This document shows positions 6,622-16,290 of a DNA stretch of 53,708 nucleotides, piece by piece. Position 1 is the first letter of the stretch. Each line of letters starts with the position of its first letter. The notes below the pieces were generated by a model. It searched no databases. It saw nothing but the letters and a program-made list of their open reading frames with translations, and was not told the DNA's origin. The stretch comes from Psychroserpens burtonensis DSM 12212 (GTDB lineage: Bacteria > Bacteroidota > Bacteroidia > Flavobacteriales > Flavobacteriaceae), in NCBI RefSeq assembly GCF_000425305.1, contig NZ_AUDE01000030.1, positions 1 to 53,708 on the forward strand, written 5' to 3'. The translations under genes and the position numbers were made by a program.

Positions 6622-7994
6622 TAATTTTCTTGTTTTACGTATTTAGTTACTATAGTTGAATCTTTAAATTCTAGTTTAATTATGGTGTCTTTTGTTAAGG
6701 GTTCACCCTTATAAGGATTCCCATTTACACGTGGTATAATAAAACCCTTTTTAAGAATTGTTTTCGGACTACTTGATGCTAGAAGTATTAAAGAATTGGA
6801 GAGGTACGCTTTTTTATTATTGATTAAATAAGCAACGCGTAAGCCAAGCATTTCAAGTTGTTTTTTTATGAGCCTTTCCTTATTGTTTAGGATTCTTTTA
6901 CTTTGTTGTAACTGTTTTTGATTGATTAATGAAAGGGTATTCCTTTCTTCATGAATTAGATGACTAACGCTTGCCGTTAAGCGATTCATAAGGGTATGCA
7001 AAGCACCTCTTCTTAAACGCGTAAAACCATTTGATGCATTCGTAATACTTTGAGTATTTAAAACTAATTCGCCAAATTTTTTATCTAGTAAATTTTGATA
7101 CTTTTCATAAATAAAATCATAAGAACGCAGTATCTTTTGTTCAAAATCATGTGATTTATTTACGATGTAATTTGATACTTCTGTAGGTGTTTTAAAAGCT
7201 TGATTAACAACAAAATCTATTACTGTTATATCTGTTTCGTGACCAATCCCTGAAAATACAGCAGTTTGCATTTTACTGATCTGCTTTGCTATTTTATAAG
7301 AATTAAAAACATCTAAATCCATTTTAGAACCACCACCTCTAATAATTACAACACAATCGTACTTTTTTTTATTGATGATTTTAAGTTTCCTAAGAATTTC
7401 TAATTCAGCGCCATTGCCCTGAACAGCAGAAGAAAATATTTCTAAATTATATGAGTACTGATACTGGTTGTCTTCAATATTTTTGATAAAGTCTTGGTAA
7501 CCAGAAGTGTTTTCTGAGGCTATTACCGCAATATTTGAGATTACTAGGGGTACTTTAATTTGCTTATTTAGGTCAATAATTCCTTCCTTTTGAAGCCTAG
7601 CTAAAGTTTCTTGTCGTTTCTTTTCGATTTGACCAACGGCAAACTCTAAATTTATATCGGTAATTAAGAGGCTTAAGCCATGCGCTGTGTCAAATTGAAT
7701 ATTTGCATAGCATAAGATCTCGTTCCCCTTTTTAAGAATATTACTAAAATCCTGTCCTAATACTTCTCGAATTTGAGAAACATTTTGATTCCAAATGATT
7801 GCTTTACATTTTGCAACGGTTTTGCCATTTATGTTTTCTGCCAGTTCAATATAGGTTTGGCCAGATCTATGAAAATTAATACTTGTAATTTCTACTTTAA
7901 GCCAAAAGTATTTGCCGTCAATATTATTATCTATAATCGTTTTTACACGATTCAATATTTTTGATAAGGAGTAATATGTTGGTAGGTTAGACAA
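6621..7994 (-). CDS. xseA: Exodeoxyribonuclease VII large subunit
   Basis: A 457-aa protein in the normal size range. The N-terminal OB fold (YYSLSKILNRVK, then YFWLKVEI) binds single-stranded DNA; the central catalytic region includes VVIIRGGGSKMDLDVFNSY and FSGIGHETDITVID; a long coiled-coil region precedes the C-terminus. The start appears to be TTG at 7994: an in-frame stop lies just upstream, no ATG precedes the conserved LPTYYSLSK, and Flavobacteriaceae use TTG occasionally. Forms an operon with xseB. Confidence 0.94.
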   Translation of the reverse strand: MSNLPTYYSLSKILNRVKTIIDNNIDGKYFWLKVEITSINFHRSGQTYIELAENINGKTVAKCKAIIWNQNVSQIREVLGQDFSNILKKGNEILCYANIQFDTAHGLSLLITDINLEFAVGQIEKKRQETLARLQKEGIIDLNKQIKVPLVISNIAVIASENTSGYQDFIKNIEDNQYQYSYNLEIFSSAVQGNGAELEILRKLKIINKKKYDCVVIIRGGGSKMDLDVFNSYKIAKQISKMQTAVFSGIGHETDITVIDFVVNQAFKTPTEVSNYIVNKSHDFEQKILRSYDFIYEKYQNLLDKKFGELVLNTQSITNASNGFTRLRRGALHTLMNRLTASVSHLIHEERNTLSLINQKQLQQSKRILNNKERLIKKQLEMLGLRVAYLINNKKAYLSNSLILLASSSPKTILKKGFIIPRVNGNPYKGEPLTKDTIIKLEFKDSTIVTKYVKQEN

Positions 7995-8135
7995 TTTATT
8001 TTAAAAACTGATTTAAATGATTCTGCAAATATAAAGCAGAATTACCCCTTAAAGAAATACAATGACCAACAATAATAGGTGTCGAAGTATTCAAAAAAAT
8101 GAAGTAAAAAAATGTTTGTGAAGTGTTGTAATTTC

Positions 8136-8657
8136 TTAATTTTCTTTGATCTTAGTTCCTTTATAAAAACCAATTAAAAAATCTACAAACCATTTTAATG
8201 ATAAAAATATGAACCATAATAGGGTGATTGAAACATGCCATAAAAATTTAAATATATTTACAATAAGGTGTAATGCTAAAAATAATAATTGCAGTACAGC
8301 TGCATTTTTGCCTCTTACTTGAATACCTCCTAATTTGAAGCTTGAATAATTAGGCTTCATTAAGTTATAAGAACCTCTTTTATTTTTGACCGAAGTACTA
8401 ATACCCCCTTTTGAAATATTAAAATTAAAAGGCCCACTATTGTACCTACCTATAAATTGAAAGTTACCTCGCTGAAAGCCCATTCTAGCACCTTTAAACA
8501 ATCTTTTATGAAGTCTAACACCGTGTTTGGTATTTATGGTAGCGCCATACCCACCTTTTAAAATTGTTTTAGTAGCCGAAATACCTCCTGTTCTAGAAAC
8601 ACGGACATTCTTGCCACGATATTCTATCCTTTTTTTTGGTGGTGTGTTTTCTGACAT
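8136..8657 (-). CDS. Membrane protein with DUF4236-like N-terminal repeats
   Basis: A 173-aa protein. Residues ~10-125 are Gly- and Lys/Arg-rich short beta segments (RVSRTGGISATKTILKGGYG, FNFNISKGGISTSVKNKRG) resembling DUF4236-type sequences. Residues ~122-165 are strongly hydrophobic (LQLLFLALHLIVNIFKFLWH...LLWFIFLSL), giving one or two membrane segments. No catalytic motif. It lies 141 nt upstream of xseA on the same strand, at the border of the defence island. Function unknown. Confidence 0.65.
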   Translation of the reverse strand: MSENTPPKKRIEYRGKNVRVSRTGGISATKTILKGGYGATINTKHGVRLHKRLFKGARMGFQRGNFQFIGRYNSGPFNFNISKGGISTSVKNKRGSYNLMKPNYSSFKLGGIQVRGKNAAVLQLLFLALHLIVNIFKFLWHVSITLLWFIFLSLKWFVDFLIGFYKGTKIKEN

Positions 8658-9057
8658 TTATTGATGATTATTTTAAGACTGCCTTCTTTTTTCAACCCTA
8701 TTATTAAATATTTAATTTAAAAGTGAGCCTGTAAAAGACCTAATTGCTTAATTATTATTTCTAATAACTTAAATATTATTTTAATTTTTTAATAAATGGT
8801 TGAAGTACTTTCTCAAACTTAAGAAGGAATTTTTCCAAAAAATAATCCATTTTAATCCTATAACTTGTATCAAATAAGTTTACATCAAGCATTTCATATT
8901 TAATTCGACTCATCTAATAATTAACTAATTTTTCCCACTTAAATTCATTACCAAAACTATTTTCAATACTCTATTGGTTGAATAATAATTTTGTGTTTAA
9001 ACTTCTAAAAAAACCTCAATTATAAACGATTTGAAATTTTATATTTATGGCTGATAT
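8658..9057. other. AT-rich intergenic region without recognisable genes
   Basis: About 400 bp between the membrane protein and the GIY-YIG gene. I see no open frame with coding character, no RNA gene and no strong hairpin. It is the border between core genes and the defence island. Confidence 0.5.
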
Positions 9058-9495
9058 TTAAAACAGGTTGGTGTTTTGTATCAATTCTTTTTCTAAAAGT
9101 ATTAGTTCTTCTTTATCCTCAAGTTCATGAAACTTTAAATATAAGTTGTCTTTTATATAGTTAATTGTTCCCTCTCCTGGTTTTATACAATAGGTACGTC
9201 CTATATTTTTTCTAAAAGCACTTTGATCAATTCCGGCTTTTAACACTCCTTTTACTTCCTTCATAATTGGGTGCTCTTGTTGGAAGAAATCTTTTACACT
9301 CTGTTTCTCTTCTCTGTATTCGATATACTTAGAATTCAAATGCTGTCTTACAATTCTATTGTAAAGACCGTTTACACCAGAACCAGTTCCTATATACACT
9401 ACTTCATCAGTATCCTTTGTGCACCAAAAATAAATCCCCTTTGTTTTAGGTATGATTGCTTTTAAATCAATGGCATTCGGATCAACTTTTTTCAA
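9058..9495 (-). CDS. GIY-YIG-like nuclease family protein
   Basis: A 145-aa protein. KGIYFWCTKDTDEVVYIGTG (19-38) is the paired GIY...YIG motif, followed by LYNRIVRQHL with the expected Arg and a FRKNIGR segment, and Glu residues in the C-terminal half. The fold is that of small homing-type or restriction-type nucleases, but the small size leaves its specificity to partners. It is the last gene of the minus-strand defence island, ~105 nt after hsdR, and may be an accessory nuclease or an unrelated passenger. Confidence 0.7.
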   Translation of the reverse strand: MKKVDPNAIDLKAIIPKTKGIYFWCTKDTDEVVYIGTGSGVNGLYNRIVRQHLNSKYIEYREEKQSVKDFFQQEHPIMKEVKGVLKAGIDQSAFRKNIGRTYCIKPGEGTINYIKDNLYLKFHELEDKEELILLEKELIQNTNLF

Positions 9496-9600
9496 CTTTG
9501 CTACTGCTATCCTTATCTTATGTTTTTAATATTAATAGTGCAAATATATTTTACGTGTGTGCAACCTAATTGCATGGGTATTCATCGAACTTCGTAGCGT

Positions 9601-12600
9601 CTATCCAACCTCAGCATTCCCATTAATCATGTCTATAATTTTCACCATCTTTATAACGTCTGCATCCTTGTCAAAAACACCACTGATTCCCTGGTCATTT
9701 AAATCTGTGAATGGTGGTTCGTACAACATGGCTTTATCAATCGTTCCATTTTTTGTTAAGTAGGAAATAATTGTTTTTACAAAGGTCATTTGATCTGCTC
9801 TTAAATTCCCGACTTGTAAAAACTCAGAAAACGCATTGTTTAAGGCGGTTGGTTCTAAACCTGTAATGCTTCTAATAAAAGCACCCAAAGGTCTTTCACC
9901 ATATTGTGTAACGAAGTCTTCTTTAGTCCCAGCAACACTCTCTGTAAATAACATCTTTTCTAAAGAATCTAACTCAATCTTTGTGATGGATACATTGTTA
10001 GAAAGCTTGTTAATGGTTAAATGACTTTTATTTTTTCTAATATAACTCTCAACTCTATCTTTATAAGATTGCAAACTCACATAAGAAGTACTCACAATTT
10101 CTCGAACTGCGATGCCTTCATAGTCTAGGTCGTCTTCAAAATTTGTATATACAGGTGCTTGTGTTTCTGTTTCTAAATACTTGATCAAGTCTCTTAAAGC
10201 CAGTCTTAATTCGTCTAGTTTTTTGATATTGATGGTTTCCCAGTAATGATCTGTTTGTGCTTCTTTAATTAATGGCAAATGAAGTGCCACCTGAGGTATG
10301 TTATCTTTCCTTTCTAATGCAGTTGCAGTGCTGTATATTTTACCCATGTACTTTGCTGTTTCACCAGATCCTGTGAGCAATACTATTTGGTACACTAAAA
10401 CAAGCATATCAAATCTTCGTGCCAACTCGTCATCACCTTTTGATGCGGGTTGCAAGTGAGATAAATGAGCGTTTACTTCTTGAAGATCACTTTTTGAAAG
10501 GTCTAACCATTTTGATTTATTGCTGTATTCTTTTACATAGCGTAACTGCTTCCGAACTACGAATCTACTTTCATCTAAATTTTGAATTATTTTGTGCAAC
10601 TCCGTTAAGTAGGCGTCTCTAACGGCAACTTCAGTAGGTGTCTTGTCTGGCAGATGTATTATCAGTTGCGAAACCTTTAGCTTGGCTTCAAATATTTGTT
10701 GCAGTAAAGGCTTCATGCTTTGTGCATACGCGCCGTCTGGATATTCATCAAAGAATTCAAAATTCTGACAATAGTCAAAAATCATAAATTCTTTCTTATC
10801 ATCTCCTGGTCCAAATAAATCTGGACATAATCTGGTACCTCTACCAATCATTTGCCAAAATTTAGAAGCACTTTTTACCATTTTAAAGAATACTAAATTC
10901 ACTACTCTTGGAGCATCTACTCCTGTATCCATCATGTCTACAGAAACCGCAATTTGAGGTTCTTGCTCTTCTAAAGGATCTGTGAATTTCTCTAATAAAC
11001 TCTGCGCTTTGGTTTCATAGTTGTCTATTACTCTAAGAAACTTCCCTCCATACTCCGGATAGTTTATGTTGAATCTTTCCTCTATAAATACAGCATGTGC
11101 ATGGTTCTTGGCAAAAACAATTGTCTTTCCTAATTTATCACCGCCACTTACTTTAATCCCATCCTTCATCAAGTGTTCTAGCACCTTATCTACGGTATCC
11201 GTATTAAACAACCATCTGTTCAAAGCAGCACTACCAATAACATCTGGAGTTTCCTCATTGGTTGGGTCTCCAAACTTCTCTTCGTATTCTACTTTTTCTC
11301 GATCGGAAAGCTCTGAATACTTAATGCCTTCTCTTTGGAATTTAAGTGGCACACTTACTGCTTTTGGAGGCACTAAATAGCCTTGATCTACAGCTACATT
11401 TAATTCATAGGCAAACGTAGGATTGTCATCTTCAATGCCAAATAAACCATAGGTATTGTGGTCTATATCTGTTTTTGGCGTTGCTGTTAAACCGATGATC
11501 ATAGCATCAAAATAATCAAAGATGGCACTGTATTTTTGATACACAGAACGGTGGGCTTCATCAATAATAATGAGGTCGAAATGACCCACACCATAAAACC
11601 GTTGGTCTACCGTTTTTACTTTGTCTATTTTATTAATGATTGTTGGGTAGGTAGAAAAGACCAAGCGGGCACTACTATCCTCTTTTTCTTTGGTTAAATC
11701 AATGGCAGAAAGCTCTGGTAAATGTTCTTTAAACGCATTTTTAGCTTGGGTAACTAAAGCGTTTCTATCGGCTAGAAATAGCACTCTTTTTGCCCAGTTG
11801 CATTTAGTTAACATTTCTACAATTGCTGCAGCAGTTCTTGTTTTTCCACTACCTGTTGCCATGACTAATAAGCTCTCTCTTTTAGCGCCTCTAAGAGTAC
11901 CATCTTTCCCGTCTACTACTAAATTTTCAGCAACTCTTTTTATGGCCTCTAACTGGTAATCTCTTCCTGCTATATCTAAATCTACCTTAAAGGCTCTTAA
12001 GTCTTTTCGGGTGGTTCTTCTATCTATAAGAAGTTGCAATTCATCTTGGGTGTAAAACCCTTCTATTTCTCTATCGGTATAAAAAGTATCGTCCCAAATA
12101 AAAGTTTCAAAACCATTGGTGTAGAAGATAACCGGACGTTGCCCATGCATTTGTTCTATACAATCTGCATAGAGTTCTGCTTGGTGTCTTCCTTTTCTGG
12201 CTTCTGCCATGGTTCTCTTCGCTTCTACAACTGCTAAAGGTTTGCCATCTTTGCCCCAAAGCACGTAATCTACATAGCCAATACCAGACGGATTGGTACT
12301 TTTAGGCATTCCTTTTACTTCATATTCTAACTCTCTTCCTTCCGTTAGTTCTTCCCAACCTGCATCTTTTAACAGAACATCTATATAGAGTTTTCTAGTA
12401 ACCGCTTCTGGTATTAAAACAGGAATTACTTTGTCTGGGTCTTTGACCTTTTCTCTTTCTACTCTTCGCTGCGTATTAACTTTTTGTTGATTCTCTAACT
12501 GCTTTTGTAATAATTCTATTTGCGCCGCTTGCTCCTCTAATTTTGCGCGTTCTTCTTTGTCTTTTTCTCTTCTGTAATCTAGTTGATTTTCTAATTGCTG

Positions 12601-13050
12601 AAGGGCTTTTAAAGTCTCCTTTTGCTCACTTCCATCAGGAATTAACGCCATGCTAAAAGCAGGAACCTCTATCTCTTCTTCATTGTAATATACTCCTAAG
12701 AAACTTAAAAATCGAAAGAGGTTTTTAATACTGGCGATGGATTGGTCTTGGATAATTGATTTACCATGTGCAGCAGCATTCCCGTTTAAACGGATTAAAT
12801 CTACCTCTCTAAACATAGAAGGTTTAATGATTTCTCTAAAACACTGTTGGTGTATTAAGCTGGCAAGTTTTGTATCATAAGGCCATTCTAGTTCTTCATC
12901 ATTCTGGTAGAGCCATTGTATCGTTTTCTCTAAAGCACTTCTGCAAATCATTGCACAGGCTTTTGGTGACGTTAGCGTAAGCTGTTCGGCTTCTTTTGCT
13001 TCTTTAAAAATAGCTGGCCACTCTTTTTGAAGGAATTGAAAATTTGACAT
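9601..13050 (-). CDS. hsdR: Type I restriction enzyme R subunit (EcoEI-like)
   Basis: A 1149-aa protein. Domains in order: DUF4145 (~1-140), a charged coiled coil (~141-200), a PD-(D/E)xK nuclease (Asp261 in GYVDYV, Glu276 and Lys278 in VEAKRT), and an SF2 translocase with Walker A ATGSGKT (~398-404), DEAH (497-500) and LTATP (521-525). The C-terminus (GAFIRSITGLEPTALNNAFS onward) is of the EcoEI_R_C type. It translocates DNA and cuts when HsdS meets unmethylated sites. It lies 17 nt after the DUF262 fusion gene. All catalytic residues that can be checked are present. Confidence 0.93.
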   Translation of the reverse strand: MSNFQFLQKEWPAIFKEAKEAEQLTLTSPKACAMICRSALEKTIQWLYQNDEELEWPYDTKLASLIHQQCFREIIKPSMFREVDLIRLNGNAAAHGKSIIQDQSIASIKNLFRFLSFLGVYYNEEEIEVPAFSMALIPDGSEQKETLKALQQLENQLDYRREKDKEERAKLEEQAAQIELLQKQLENQQKVNTQRRVEREKVKDPDKVIPVLIPEAVTRKLYIDVLLKDAGWEELTEGRELEYEVKGMPKSTNPSGIGYVDYVLWGKDGKPLAVVEAKRTMAEARKGRHQAELYADCIEQMHGQRPVIFYTNGFETFIWDDTFYTDREIEGFYTQDELQLLIDRRTTRKDLRAFKVDLDIAGRDYQLEAIKRVAENLVVDGKDGTLRGAKRESLLVMATGSGKTRTAAAIVEMLTKCNWAKRVLFLADRNALVTQAKNAFKEHLPELSAIDLTKEKEDSSARLVFSTYPTIINKIDKVKTVDQRFYGVGHFDLIIIDEAHRSVYQKYSAIFDYFDAMIIGLTATPKTDIDHNTYGLFGIEDDNPTFAYELNVAVDQGYLVPPKAVSVPLKFQREGIKYSELSDREKVEYEEKFGDPTNEETPDVIGSAALNRWLFNTDTVDKVLEHLMKDGIKVSGGDKLGKTIVFAKNHAHAVFIEERFNINYPEYGGKFLRVIDNYETKAQSLLEKFTDPLEEQEPQIAVSVDMMDTGVDAPRVVNLVFFKMVKSASKFWQMIGRGTRLCPDLFGPGDDKKEFMIFDYCQNFEFFDEYPDGAYAQSMKPLLQQIFEAKLKVSQLIIHLPDKTPTEVAVRDAYLTELHKIIQNLDESRFVVRKQLRYVKEYSNKSKWLDLSKSDLQEVNAHLSHLQPASKGDDELARRFDMLVLVYQIVLLTGSGETAKYMGKIYSTATALERKDNIPQVALHLPLIKEAQTDHYWETINIKKLDELRLALRDLIKYLETETQAPVYTNFEDDLDYEGIAVREIVSTSYVSLQSYKDRVESYIRKNKSHLTINKLSNNVSITKIELDSLEKMLFTESVAGTKEDFVTQYGERPLGAFIRSITGLEPTALNNAFSEFLQVGNLRADQMTFVKTIISYLTKNGTIDKAMLYEPPFTDLNDQGISGVFDKDADVIKMVKIIDMINGNAEVG

Positions 13051-13067
13051 TAGTAAAGCTCTTTTAA

Positions 13068-15335
13068 TTATTTAAACCTTTGTAAAATATATACAGTCAT
13101 TTGACTTGGTGTTAATTTAGCTGAAGAACCACCAGCTCTTATATAAAATTCCTCTACTCCGTTATTTATTAGGTAGATAGGAACTTTGCTCGGCTTACAG
13201 TCAACTAATAATACTCTTGCGTTTTGATAATCCTCAAAATGTGCTTTAATATGCAACATGGAGGCGACCCCTAATTGTGCTTTTATTAGATTGCCTAAGT
13301 GTAATTCTAGTTTATCCTCATTCTCAAAAAGATCATTTGATAAACCCAATGCAGTACCATCGTCAGAAACGCCTATTACAAGTGTACCTCCTTCTTTGGA
13401 GTTTAAAAACCCGTTAATAGTTTTTAAGGAAGCATGCTCCATGCGTTTGTCCTTTTCACCTGTATGTAAATTTACTCTTAGCGTAGACTTAAACTCTGTA
13501 TAAATACCCTCACCCTGAACAATCATTTGTTCTAAAGTTGACGGCTTATCCTCTACAACTCCACCTCTTTCTAGCTGTTTAAAACCATCTCTAGTTAACG
13601 AAGCCATCAAAACTCTTCTCTCAGCAAGAAATTCTTGATACGTTAAGTCTTCCCAATTTTTTGGCAAGGCATGCCAATAATACATTTTATCTAATTTATT
13701 CTGTGGTATGTCTTTTTTAAACTCCTCTAAATACTCTGATGGTGGGGCGTCAGAAATTTTAATATTGTCTCTCCACTCAATCAAAGCAAAATTTGCAATT
13801 TGATTTGTTATTCTAGTTCCTGTTAATCCGAAACTTTTTAGATAATTTTTTGGAAATAAATGATGTTTTTCAACTTTACTCTTTCTAGCTTTCGTTGTAG
13901 GATCTAATGCATCCCAAATTCTAATTTCTGAAAACAATGCTCTAGCATCTAATAAATGTAAAGCTGCCAAGTAACAGTTATTATGTGGAGATGTAGAAGA
14001 AGATGTCTCCATCCTTGCAGGCAAAGTCATCTCCCAAAAATCTGTCGTTAATTCAGATTTAATAGTATTTTTTATCCAGTTTAAAAACTCATCGGCTTTT
14101 GTGAACCCTCTAAAATCTGCCAGATCTCTTTCCATAGCAGACTCAGGTGAACTGCTCACATATCTAGAAGTTATAATTGCCATAAAAAACCATTGTCCAA
14201 TGGCACTTTGTAATTCTTTATGAGGTACTTTGTAGTCTTCTTTCCCGATGATATATAGAATATAAGTGTAAATTAAAGTTCCTTTTGAATTAATCATTGA
14301 GGCACTTCGAAATCCTGCTTTTTGAATAATACTTAAAAAATCGTGCCAATTCTGAAGGTCTAATGTCTTGTTTTGGGCAGCCTGTAGAATTTCAAATTGT
14401 TTTTCTCGTTGCGTACTGCTAAGCTTGCCAGTTTCTAAATCTTTACCGCGCAATAGGGCATAAGCATATTGTAAGCGTGCTCTTCTAAAACCAATTCCTA
14501 CAGACACTCTTAATAATTGGGCAGGGTCTGGCTCTATAAAATAATTATAGGGACTCGGTTTGCCTTTTTCGGGTTTCCTTGCTGCCTTGCAAAAAGCTTC
14601 TAACTCTTTTCTACCATCCTCCCAAAATACAGACATTAGTGTTAGTATAAAATCTGCTTGATTTAGCGTTTTCCCTTTTGAGTTTATTCTTACAAAAACT
14701 TCTGCGACCTGTTCTTCATCAATCCCTGCAGATAGTTGCAATACGGTAAAAGGAAAAGCACCTATACCAAACAATTTCTGAAAAGCTATTTCACACGTTT
14801 TTTGTTCTTGAGAAGTGAATTCTTTACCATCTGCTTCTCTAATTTTTTTTAATTTATTTAGGTACTCACCAACAATAGCGTATTGGCTGGCATCACTTTG
14901 AAAACAGGTACTTATGTTATGAATCCATTCAGGACTTTTTCTAATACCCGCATCAGCCACCTCAAACTTACCTTCTAATGGCTTAAAAGCTATTTCTATT
15001 TTTTCTAATTCATAATTTTCTCTAACAACAGAAATTCCTTTAAGCACAGCAAACAAAGATGTAAGGCGTTGTTGGCCATCTACAATTAATAAGTTAGGTA
15101 CTTTTTGATGTTTATGAGAACCAATTTGTTTTACTCCTTTTTCTGCATCTGTTTCCCAAAATAATAAATACCCAACAGGGTATCCTTGGTACATGGAATC
15201 AAATAAATCTCTAACTTTTGAATTTTTCCAAACGAAAGGTCTCTGGATATCTGGTAATCCAATTTCTCCCATTTCTACATCATCCATTAATTTTGATAGA
15301 GAATAACTAACTTCTTTAAATAGTGGTTTGCTCAT
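13068..15335 (-). CDS. DUF262/HNH (GmrSD-like) protein fused to a Schlafen AlbA_2 domain
   Basis: A 755-aa protein. Residues ~10-240 are DUF262 (ParB/Srx-like) with the signature VDGQQRLTS (85-93), as in the NTP-binding GmrS part of type IV restriction enzymes. Residues ~480-575 contain KHHLFPKNYL (490-499) and NQIANFALI, an HNH-like DUF1524-type region matching the GmrD nuclease. Residues ~603-750 form an AlbA_2/Schlafen-like domain (GEGIYTEFKSTL, then NGFLNSKEGGTLVIGVSDDG). It sits between the SIR2-like gene and hsdR within the type I operon. DUF262 proteins occur as stand-alone defence genes; the added AlbA_2 domain suggests nucleic-acid or nucleotide sensing. Its role in the operon is inferred. 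Confidence 0.85.
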   Translation of the reverse strand: MSKPLFKEVSYSLSKLMDDVEMGEIGLPDIQRPFVWKNSKVRDLFDSMYQGYPVGYLLFWETDAEKGVKQIGSHKHQKVPNLLIVDGQQRLTSLFAVLKGISVVRENYELEKIEIAFKPLEGKFEVADAGIRKSPEWIHNISTCFQSDASQYAIVGEYLNKLKKIREADGKEFTSQEQKTCEIAFQKLFGIGAFPFTVLQLSAGIDEEQVAEVFVRINSKGKTLNQADFILTLMSVFWEDGRKELEAFCKAARKPEKGKPSPYNYFIEPDPAQLLRVSVGIGFRRARLQYAYALLRGKDLETGKLSSTQREKQFEILQAAQNKTLDLQNWHDFLSIIQKAGFRSASMINSKGTLIYTYILYIIGKEDYKVPHKELQSAIGQWFFMAIITSRYVSSSPESAMERDLADFRGFTKADEFLNWIKNTIKSELTTDFWEMTLPARMETSSSTSPHNNCYLAALHLLDARALFSEIRIWDALDPTTKARKSKVEKHHLFPKNYLKSFGLTGTRITNQIANFALIEWRDNIKISDAPPSEYLEEFKKDIPQNKLDKMYYWHALPKNWEDLTYQEFLAERRVLMASLTRDGFKQLERGGVVEDKPSTLEQMIVQGEGIYTEFKSTLRVNLHTGEKDKRMEHASLKTINGFLNSKEGGTLVIGVSDDGTALGLSNDLFENEDKLELHLGNLIKAQLGVASMLHIKAHFEDYQNARVLLVDCKPSKVPIYLINNGVEEFYIRAGGSSAKLTPSQMTVYILQRFK

Positions 15336-15396
15336 ATTCTTTTTTTGCTAATAACATTTTTTGATTCCCGGTTAATATTCAGAAAATATTATTTTA

Positions 15397-16290
15397 TTAA
15401 TTAAATTTTAAAACCTTTTCATAAAAACCATCATAATCATTTTCACTTACTTTAATCACATTACATTTAACACTGTAAGCTTTTAAAATATCTATTAAAT
15501 CAATATTATCTTTTTCCTCAAAGGATGGAGTAAAAAAAGTAATCCGATTATTAATATCAAGATTAGGGTCAGATACAATTTTTTGATTTCTATATGCTAG
15601 CAGCCACCAAAGTGGGTATTCAGTATAAGACATTCCTAAGCCTACTATATTTATATTGTGAGTGAAAAATAAATCTACCCAAGACGGATTCAAATGTTCT
15701 GTATTATTCTTTAATCCGTTGATAAATAATTCAGCTCTTGCTTTCACCTTGGAAGCATAGTTTATGTAATGCCTAAAACCAAGTAATAATGACCTAGAGT
15801 CGGCTTGCTCGCCATGTATATGCCAAACTTTTGTTCTGGACGTTTGTTGATATCTATAAATACTATAATAATACTCTAACTTATTAATTGGTTTTCTTTT
15901 CCAATTATCCTCTAAAGAATTTTCTATTAAATAATCGTAATTAGTTGTTAGAATTTCTCTGTTTTTAATTTTTTTAAGGTTATTATATCTATAATTCGGT
16001 TGAATTTGGTCAATTTTAGATTTTATAAAACTCTTTAAATATCCTTCGCTTCTATTTCCGTTTCTTAAAGAATAATTTACAATTTCGTCATATACCATTG
16101 GAAATGGTTTATTTCTAATATTAGAGATTTGAGTATTTGCAAACTGCTTATTCAAGTCTTCTAATAAGTTACCCCATTCATATCTATCTTTTTTATTTAA
16201 TTTTGATCTATTGATACCATTACCAAAAAGATAGGCTACCTTATTTATATAAGTCTTTCTTGCCGTCTCTTTTTTGGTTTTATTTTCCAT
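15397..16290 (-). CDS. SIR2-like domain protein
   Basis: A 297-aa protein with a SIR2/Rossmann pattern: AYLFGNGINRSKL (GNGIN at 23-27) in place of the GAGIS loop, ILTTNYDYL (TTNYD 115-119), WHIHG (156-160) and GLGMSYTEYPLWWLL (217-231). SIR2-like proteins of defence islands often hydrolyse NAD+ on infection. The first motif has Asn where many enzymes have Ala, but Asn119-type variation is common and TTNYD/HIHG are kept. Its ATG overlaps the hsdS stop (TAATG), so it is co-translated with the type I system. No fused sensor domain is seen; the R-M complex or the DUF262 protein could be its trigger (inference). Confidence 0.78.
   Translation of the reverse strand: MENKTKKETARKTYINKVAYLFGNGINRSKLNKKDRYEWGNLLEDLNKQFANTQISNIRNKPFPMVYDEIVNYSLRNGNRSEGYLKSFIKSKIDQIQPNYRYNNLKKIKNREILTTNYDYLIENSLEDNWKRKPINKLEYYYSIYRYQQTSRTKVWHIHGEQADSRSLLLGFRHYINYASKVKARAELFINGLKNNTEHLNPSWVDLFFTHNINIVGLGMSYTEYPLWWLLAYRNQKIVSDPNLDINNRITFFTPSFEEKDNIDLIDILKAYSVKCNVIKVSENDYDGFYEKVLKFN

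Noticed and set aside
9601-13050. Long plus-strand frames opposite hsdR, hsdM, the DruE-like gene and the adhesin
   Set aside because: They are antisense shadows of well-supported minus-strand genes and show no recognisable domain.
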